Made by a program: the position numbers and the translations under genes
The notes under the pieces: generated by a model
The model's database searches: none
The model's input: the letters and a program-made list of their open reading frames with translations, nothing else
What the model was told of the DNA's origin: nothing
Assembly (NCBI GenBank): GCA_902806565.1
Contig: CADCXA010000009.1
Span: forward strand, 310,001-374,000
DNA length: 64,000 nucleotides
Source of the DNA: Hypoxylon rubiginosum
Lineage: Eukaryota; Ascomycota; Sordariomycetes; Xylariales; Hypoxylaceae
Direction: 5' to 3'
Shown here: in pieces, positions 58,307 through 64,000 of the stretch
Layout of the letters: each line of letters begins with the position of its first letter
Position numbering within the stretch: position 1 is the stretch's first letter

Positions 58307-61288
58307 ATACTGGTCATATCATGTCTTCTTTTTTTCTTTTTCAGTCCACCTCTCCTCCTCTATCCCTAGATGTTCTGGATGGGATAGCACGGCGCCAGAA
58401 AAATAGTGGTTTTTTCCCTCTCAAGACTACTGCCGAGGTCATATATAGGACTGGATCAGATAGGAAACAGTCCTGTTGCATACGGTATTGAAGCTCGAGG
58501 GGCAAATAGCTTGGTACGGCTAACGGCTAGGAAAAAGAGATGGGTAAAGTGGAGAGCTGAATCGAAGGTTTATGTATGGCCTGAGTCCTGACAGGCTGAA
58601 TCGTTTGGGTCACCTGGAATACGCGTAACGAGTCAAGGACTAGGGACTTTAATAGGGGGATCCTCTAGGGGGCCGTCGGGGATAAATGGTAGGGAGGCAG
58701 CAGGGAGGCAGGGGATGGGCAGCATTAGTGGATATGATCGCCGTCAGCCATGTGCGTGCCCCGTCGGCATGGTAAGTCCCCAGTCTCACAGCCTCAGCTC
58801 GGATCGAGAATCAAAAGCCTGTCTGGTTTCGCAAGTGACCCGCAGATGTTTGAAGAATTGCAGGAGAAAATCGAATGGATTACCAATACGACCGAGTCTG
58901 CGAGTCTAGGTCTTCAACTAACTGTCCGCTAGCTCGGCTTACAAAACCGAGGAATATGACGAAGACGACTAGCGAGAAGGGGCAGAGGGGACAGGTTTAT
59001 CAAGGATCGGGGATAAGTATTACGGATGGATATCAAAGTCAAAGGAGTTCTTATGCGCCTGGGTTAGGCAGATATGTAAGTGTGTATGTAGATCTATGTA
59101 GGTAGATTATGTAGGTACCTACTTGGCTGCTTGGATATGATGGAGATAAGGATTGCCGCGCAAGTTGTTCGTAAGGACGGTGACAATGAAATTTACCTAC
59201 ATAATCCATTGGAAGCTGTATTGATGGGTAGCAGCGCTTGCAGTCACGGTGTCCAGGTATCGGTAGGATGTAGGTACATGCCTAGGCTGCTAGGTAGGAG
59301 GTATATAATCGGTAATAATGTTGGAAATGGGAAAATATGCGAATGCGAAAAATCCGAGACCAGCCTGATGGAGAAGCGAAATGGTAAACTGATGGTAATC
59401 AGATGGATTAGAACATGCAAAATAAACCCGGTAGGGAGGTTGACCGGCAGTTAGTTATGCGCTCAGTGAGCCCATCCCTTTCCCCTAGCGTTCCTCCTAA
59501 TGTCTGGTGTCTGTGGTAGTGTCCGATCAACAGTCTAGCAGCCTAGGCACGCAAGCGACGGACTGTAATAGGCCCCCGAGGCTGCGAGGTATGTTAGGTA
59601 ACAAAATAAAGCACTATTCCAGGCTTCGATATTCTTCTTCTTTCTGTTGGTGCGGATTTTTTTAGCCCTCGTTTTCCTATTGGATGGCATATGGATGGCA
59701 TATGGATGGCATATTGGCATATGTACCCGAAGGGTGTGTAAGCCCACCTAATCGGGTTTCTTGGGGGCCGATCCCACCGATACATGACCATTCCGCTACC
59801 CGAATCATATTTATTCTTTTATTTTTGTCAGTGCCGAGCTAAGGCAAAGCCAGGTTACGTAGCAAGACGGAAAGGTGTGGCGGGTGATAGGTTGGCAAAT
59901 AGAAGTCAAAGTGGAAGTTGAAGTCGAGTCGTCTCGTTTCGTCTCATCTTTTAACGTTTCCCAACCCTCCAACTCAACCAATCCAAATTGCCAAATTGAT
60001 TGGATAATCCCATTACCGAGCACCATATAAAGACGTTGGGTGTAGATAAGCTTGTTTCTTTCCGTTCTTTATGCAACATTGATAGATACCCGTAAACTTT
60101 ACCTGAACCGTCGACATTAAAAGCAATTACTATAGTAGGTACTCACCCATCCCATCTGCCCTCATCTGATGGTTATAGTAGCCACTTCATGCCATGTCCA
60201 ATCACAGCTTATAGCACAGCGCCATCAATATGTCGGTGAGGGCACAGAAATCTTGAAAGTCTGACGATCATGGAACCATGTGCCGTAGCCGGTTAGAAAA
60301 GGCCAGCCTAGTTTCTGATGAGCTCTCCCTTTAAAGAAGCTAATCTGTCTTTTTAAGACATTTCAAGGAGATGGAATCGGTGATTCTTCACACCACAAGT
60401 AAAATACCTACCTATATAAGGTGCCTCAGGTAGCCTTCGTATCGTATCAGCGAGAGCAAACATATATATTGCCATCTCATGGATTGATTTATCATTGGCG
60501 GAGTTATCAACACATCCTATAACCTGCGAATCGCTGCGAATCGGCTCCCCCTTGAGGTGTCTAGAGTTGTATGGTAAGCACTACAAGACAGTGACGACAT
60601 GCCGAGTAGCAAAGAATCCTGTCAATAGACTTTTTCAATCTATGACTATTGACTCGTGATTTATTTCCATTTACTACTATTTAGATGCTAACATCAAGCA
60701 TTAGCCCATTACAGTAACGAACTGCGAGTCATATTATATAGCCCAGAGCCCACAGACAGCCACTGGGAAGGGATATGGCAGTATGGTCGGATTGAAGATA
60801 CTTCCAGACCTCCTACTACAAAGTAGTTCTAGCATAACACCAACCCTCCTCTAGGGAAATGAGAGATGCAAGGCTGGTCACATCATGCAACGATTTTAAT
60901 TGCTCAATGATAAGAGATGGGTGTTGCTAAATCATCTCATTGTCAGCAGATGATTTCTTTTGTAATTTCATTTGCGCTGCATTTCATTCCCTTCGGTGGC
61001 TGTGCATAGCGACACTACGCTAGGGCTAAAAGAGCCTAGAGCCGTGAAAATGCGACACCCCATATGAACCCGTTACGTGCATGGACTACATGGTTGAAAT
61101 AAACCGTGCAAGTATGACGCTTATATCAATAATGAGATAAACCCTAAAACAGCACCCACCACAAGCCACTCTGTGGCTACCCTGTGGCTAGTGCTCCACG
61201 TTCAATACGAATTCTCACATCTCAATGTTGCTGTTGACCAGAAAAGGGCACGCAATAACCTTCACTCACGAGAGTCTTTCTTCCAACC
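58307..61288. other. Intergenic stretch between divergent genes
   Basis: About 3 kb between the unknown gene (minus) and GPI18 (plus), so it contains both promoters. No frame above 107 codons and none with motifs. An 11-bp tandem repeat lies at 59681-59714. Much of 60060-61200 is A/T-rich. Confidence 0.4.
59681..59714. repeat. TGGATGGCATA tandem repeat
   Basis: Three tandem 11-bp units, the last degenerating into ATTGGCATATG. Confidence 0.85.
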
Positions 61289-62683
61289 ATGCTTTCGTTA
61301 GACTACAGAAATCCTATCCCATCTCTAATCGGTGCATTTTTCGCCTGGAAGGTGTTTTTGTCGGCAATTGCTCTTGGAAGCAGCGTCGGCCCTGCCTATG
61401 ACACCTCAAGCACCCTCCTATCCCCTGAAATACTTTCATCGAGGGAATCTCCCTTCGACTTAGCTACAAAGTTAACCAGATGGGATTCCATCTACTTTAT
61501 CCAAGCCTCTCGTCGAGGCTATCTGTTTGAGCAGGAGTGGGCATTTGGTAGCGGGCTCCCAACTGTCATCTCCTCTCTCGCTCAAGGTACCGAGATCCTC
61601 TACATGCCATCTTAATCGCTGCTTAGTCTTACCAATATCAACAGTGCTTTCCATTTTTGGCATACAGGCCCATCCCTCCCTCGAGTCGTCCATTGGGACC
61701 TGTGTAGCTCATACCTCTCACCTACTCTCCGCCCTCGTCCTGTATGAGCTTGGGCTTGTGATGTGGAAGAACCAACGTCTATCATTCGTCGCAGCCCTAT
61801 TACATGTTCTATCCCCGGCAGGGCTTTTCTTGTCAGCTCCGTATAATGAAAGCACATATGCTCTCCTGTCATTTTCCGGTTATCTGTTCCTCGCCAAAGG
61901 CCTCCTCGGGCAGAAGAAAACTTTTGCACACGATGTCAGTCTAGTCGCTTCGGGTATGTGGTTCGGGTTTGCCACTACGTTTCGTAGTAATGGCCTCTTG
62001 AATGGGATTCCGTTTGCAATAGCACTAGTCCAGGAACTATTCACAACACCTTCCCTGTCTAGCATACGTCGACGATTTGCTCTTATTATTGGGGGTCTAG
62101 CAGTTGCGGCAGGTTTTATAATACCGCAGCTTGTCGCCTATCAGACCTTCTGCTCTACCCCGTCTCCAACCAACCCAAGGCCTTGGTGTACGAGCCGTTT
62201 GCCTAGCATCTATTCATTTGTCCAAGGACATTATTGGTAAGTAGACTTGGTTTCTTTACGGATCCCGCTAATATCAGGAACAGGAATGTTGGCTTCCTTC
62301 GTTACTGGACGCCGTCGAACATACCTCTATTCCTCCTTGCTATGCCAATGCTCTACCTTCTCATAAAGTCTGGGCTAGAATTCATTTGGCGGCCATTGAG
62401 TCTAGCGAATGAACCCTCTATTACGGGTACCTCATCTCGTCAAGCAATGTTACTTCGGGCAATGGCCTCGTCCCAGCTCATCTTAGCTGTCCTAGCCATC
62501 ACAAACTACCATATTCAAATCATTACGCGAATCTCGTCAGGGTATCCACTCTGGTATTGGTGGTTGACAGGGCTCATCATTGATAGCAAGACCTCCACCG
62601 TTGGGTCTAATATTGTGAGATTCATGGTCATGTATGCTACTATCCAAGGGGTATTATTTGCCTCGTTCCTCCCACCAGCATAG
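61289..62683 (+). CDS. GPI18: GPI mannosyltransferase 2 (PIG-V/Gpi18)
   Basis: ER membrane enzyme that adds the second mannose to the GPI-anchor precursor, using dolichol-phosphate-mannose. Three exons: 61289-61586, 61627-62236 and 62284-62683; 1,308 nt, 435 residues, normal for the family. Landmarks: LTRWDSIYFIQASRRGYLFE near residue 70 (the luminal RWDxxYF motif of PIG-V), EQEWAFGSGLP, LSPAGLFLSAPYNESTYALL, FRSNGLLNGI, and across the second junction GHYWNVGFLRYWTPSNIP. Multiple hydrophobic segments are present throughout. The first intron is only 40 nt, but it keeps frame and uses GTACCG/TTAG. For the second intron two in-frame acceptors exist (before 62276 or 62284); the later one gives the canonical HYWNVGFLRYW. 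Confidence 0.93.
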
Positions 62684-63867
62684 TAGATAGGTACTATATA
62701 GTTCCTTCATATCGCCGATCTTTCCCCGATGCATTTATATAGCATTACCTACCCCTATCTAACTTAATGGCATTTGATTGTGACAGTTGATACCGACAGT
62801 CTTTCGGTATTACGAAGAACGTATTGGTTAGGAGGTAGCTGAACACATAAATTGATCAACGGTATATTTAGTGCGCAATTAAGTTGAAGTCACGAATCGC
62901 AAGTATAATAGCCAATGTTACATCCGTCTTCAGCCTTTCTTGGGTTGCCATACCCAAAGGGAGAACCTATTACCTAGATCTTGTATGCACTATTGTATGT
63001 AAATCTACAAGTATCTTTCAGGAGCACTTAGATATGATCTGAAGAGGATTAGCCAGGCATAGGCGCCTGCCTAGGGGGGGAGTGCTACACTTAGTACAAC
63101 GAACCTGCTGGAGAATAGCAGACAGCTGTAGCAGAATGGATTCACTACAGTGCGGAGTAGCCATCTCTTCTTACAGGGAGCATTGAAAACTTAATAAAGG
63201 GGGGGCGACTCTCATACCTTGTAGTATCCTTACGTTGTAGCTACCTACTACAACGCTCGCTTCACTCGAGGCTTTAGCGAGGAGACACAAAGTTTGGAGC
63301 TTGAAGCTTTTCAAAGGATCCTTGCTAGAATTCCCTACAGGAAGGCACGCTAACATCGCCTTCCCCCCTTTCAAGCTCAATATCTTGACGATACGCGTCT
63401 ATTGTTAGAGTACTTGATAGCTTATGAACACGTAGACAACTGCCATTGTTAAGGTGCCTAAAGGAAGGTACGTTCTTGCCACTCGCGTTCGCGTTCGCGT
63501 TTCGTGAGTCGCGTCGCGTCGCGTCTCGTGAAGGTTGCAGGTCCCGCAGCTGCCGTCTCTACTCAAGTATATCACATTCGCTATTTACAAATTTGAGGCC
63601 CTAACAGTGTTTCTCAAGAGCACAACACTTGAACATACCTATCCTAAAACACCTATCCACAGAAGGGAACCCGTTGCCTCAAAGGAAAGTAATCGATCTC
63701 GAATAACCTCTTCGTCTTCCCAAAACAACACACACAAATCCATTTTTATCAGAATCTCATATCCTCACTTTCATCATTTTCTCTTCATCACCCAGAGTCA
63801 ACCTCATCAAGGTGAACTATAATAATAGCCTACTCCTCTTCACGTCACTGATCCATCTTAACACAAT
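62684..63867. other. Intergenic stretch with GCGTC repeats; promoter of the next gene
   Basis: About 1.2 kb without a supportable gene. It includes the GPI18 3' region, GCGTTC/GCGTC short repeats at 63484-63530, and a C/T/A-rich tract from about 63600 that looks like a 5' leader for the gene starting at 63868. Confidence 0.4.
63484..63530. repeat. GCGTTC/GCGTC short tandem repeats
   Basis: GCGTTC units followed by four GCGTC-type pentamers, read directly. Confidence 0.8.
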
Positions 63868-64000
63868 ATGCAAACCGATGATAGCACTCGCGGCCGCGAC
63901 CGCAACCGCAACAGCACTTCTACTGCTCGCGGTGGCGTTCAATATGATCGTCGTCACAATTACCCTAGCGACGGATCGCTGCTCAGTGCCAATCTCCAAG
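63868..64000 (+). CDS. 5' end of an unidentified gene, cut by window edge
   Basis: An ATG at 63868 in a good context (ACACAATATGC) follows a pyrimidine-rich leader and opens a frame that stays open to the window end: 44 codons, beginning MQTDDSTRGRDRNRNSTSTA and then RGG, a basic, Asn/Ser/Arg-rich disordered start. Not enough is visible to name it; an intron could begin soon after. Confidence 0.4.
   Translation, partial: MQTDDSTRGRDRNRNSTSTARGGVQYDRRHNYPSDGSLLSANLQ

Overview
The window comes from a filamentous ascomycete (Pezizomycotina). Genes are interrupted by short GT-AG introns (about 40-165 nt), there are no operons, and the window carries an ascomycete velvet-domain regulator, a fungal bZIP factor, BLM10, MON2, GPI18 and MMS2. 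Intergenic sequence is unusually long and is sprinkled with the palindrome TACCTAGGTA and simple repeats. From these I infer a Sordariomycete-like genome, but I cannot fix the order or genus.

Layout. 1-14 kb is a gene-dense housekeeping block: MON2 (minus, cut by the left edge), an MMS2-type ubiquitin-conjugating enzyme variant (plus, divergent from MON2), a mitochondrial-type LYR protein of the Cup1-like group (plus), a bZIP transcription factor (minus), a TatD-type nuclease (minus) and an FAD-dependent monooxygenase (minus). 14.8-16.1 kb holds a protein-kinase-like gene with two in-frame stop codons. A GC-rich hotdog thioesterase sits alone at 19.2-19.7 kb.

19.7-43.2 kb is a gene desert. 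The only convincing gene in it is a VosA-like velvet regulator at 33.1-34.9 kb, with over 13 kb of empty sequence upstream and over 8 kb downstream. At the right margin of the desert, next to an AT-rich block, lies a retropepsin-like (aspartyl protease) reading frame in two pieces. The rest of the desert holds microsatellites, short palindromes and only chance-looking open frames.

44.8-64 kb is again conserved: the 1,957-residue proteasome activator BLM10 (minus, with its C-terminal YFA on a separate tiny exon), an MFS transporter of the Bsc6/FucP-like type with a 15-nt microexon (minus), a conserved ascomycete protein of unknown function (minus), the GPI mannosyltransferase GPI18/PIG-V (plus), and the first codons of a further gene running off the right edge.

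The genes do not form a pathway. They serve endosome/Golgi traffic (MON2), DNA-damage ubiquitin signalling (MMS2), mitochondria (LYR protein), proteasome regulation (BLM10), GPI-anchor synthesis (GPI18) and spore development (velvet). I see no secondary-metabolite cluster, CRISPR array, rRNA or credible tRNA. Exon boundaries were worked out by hand from phase and splice signals; the total coding length comes out divisible by three for every complete multi-exon gene. The broken retropepsin-like locus has no resolved exon model.
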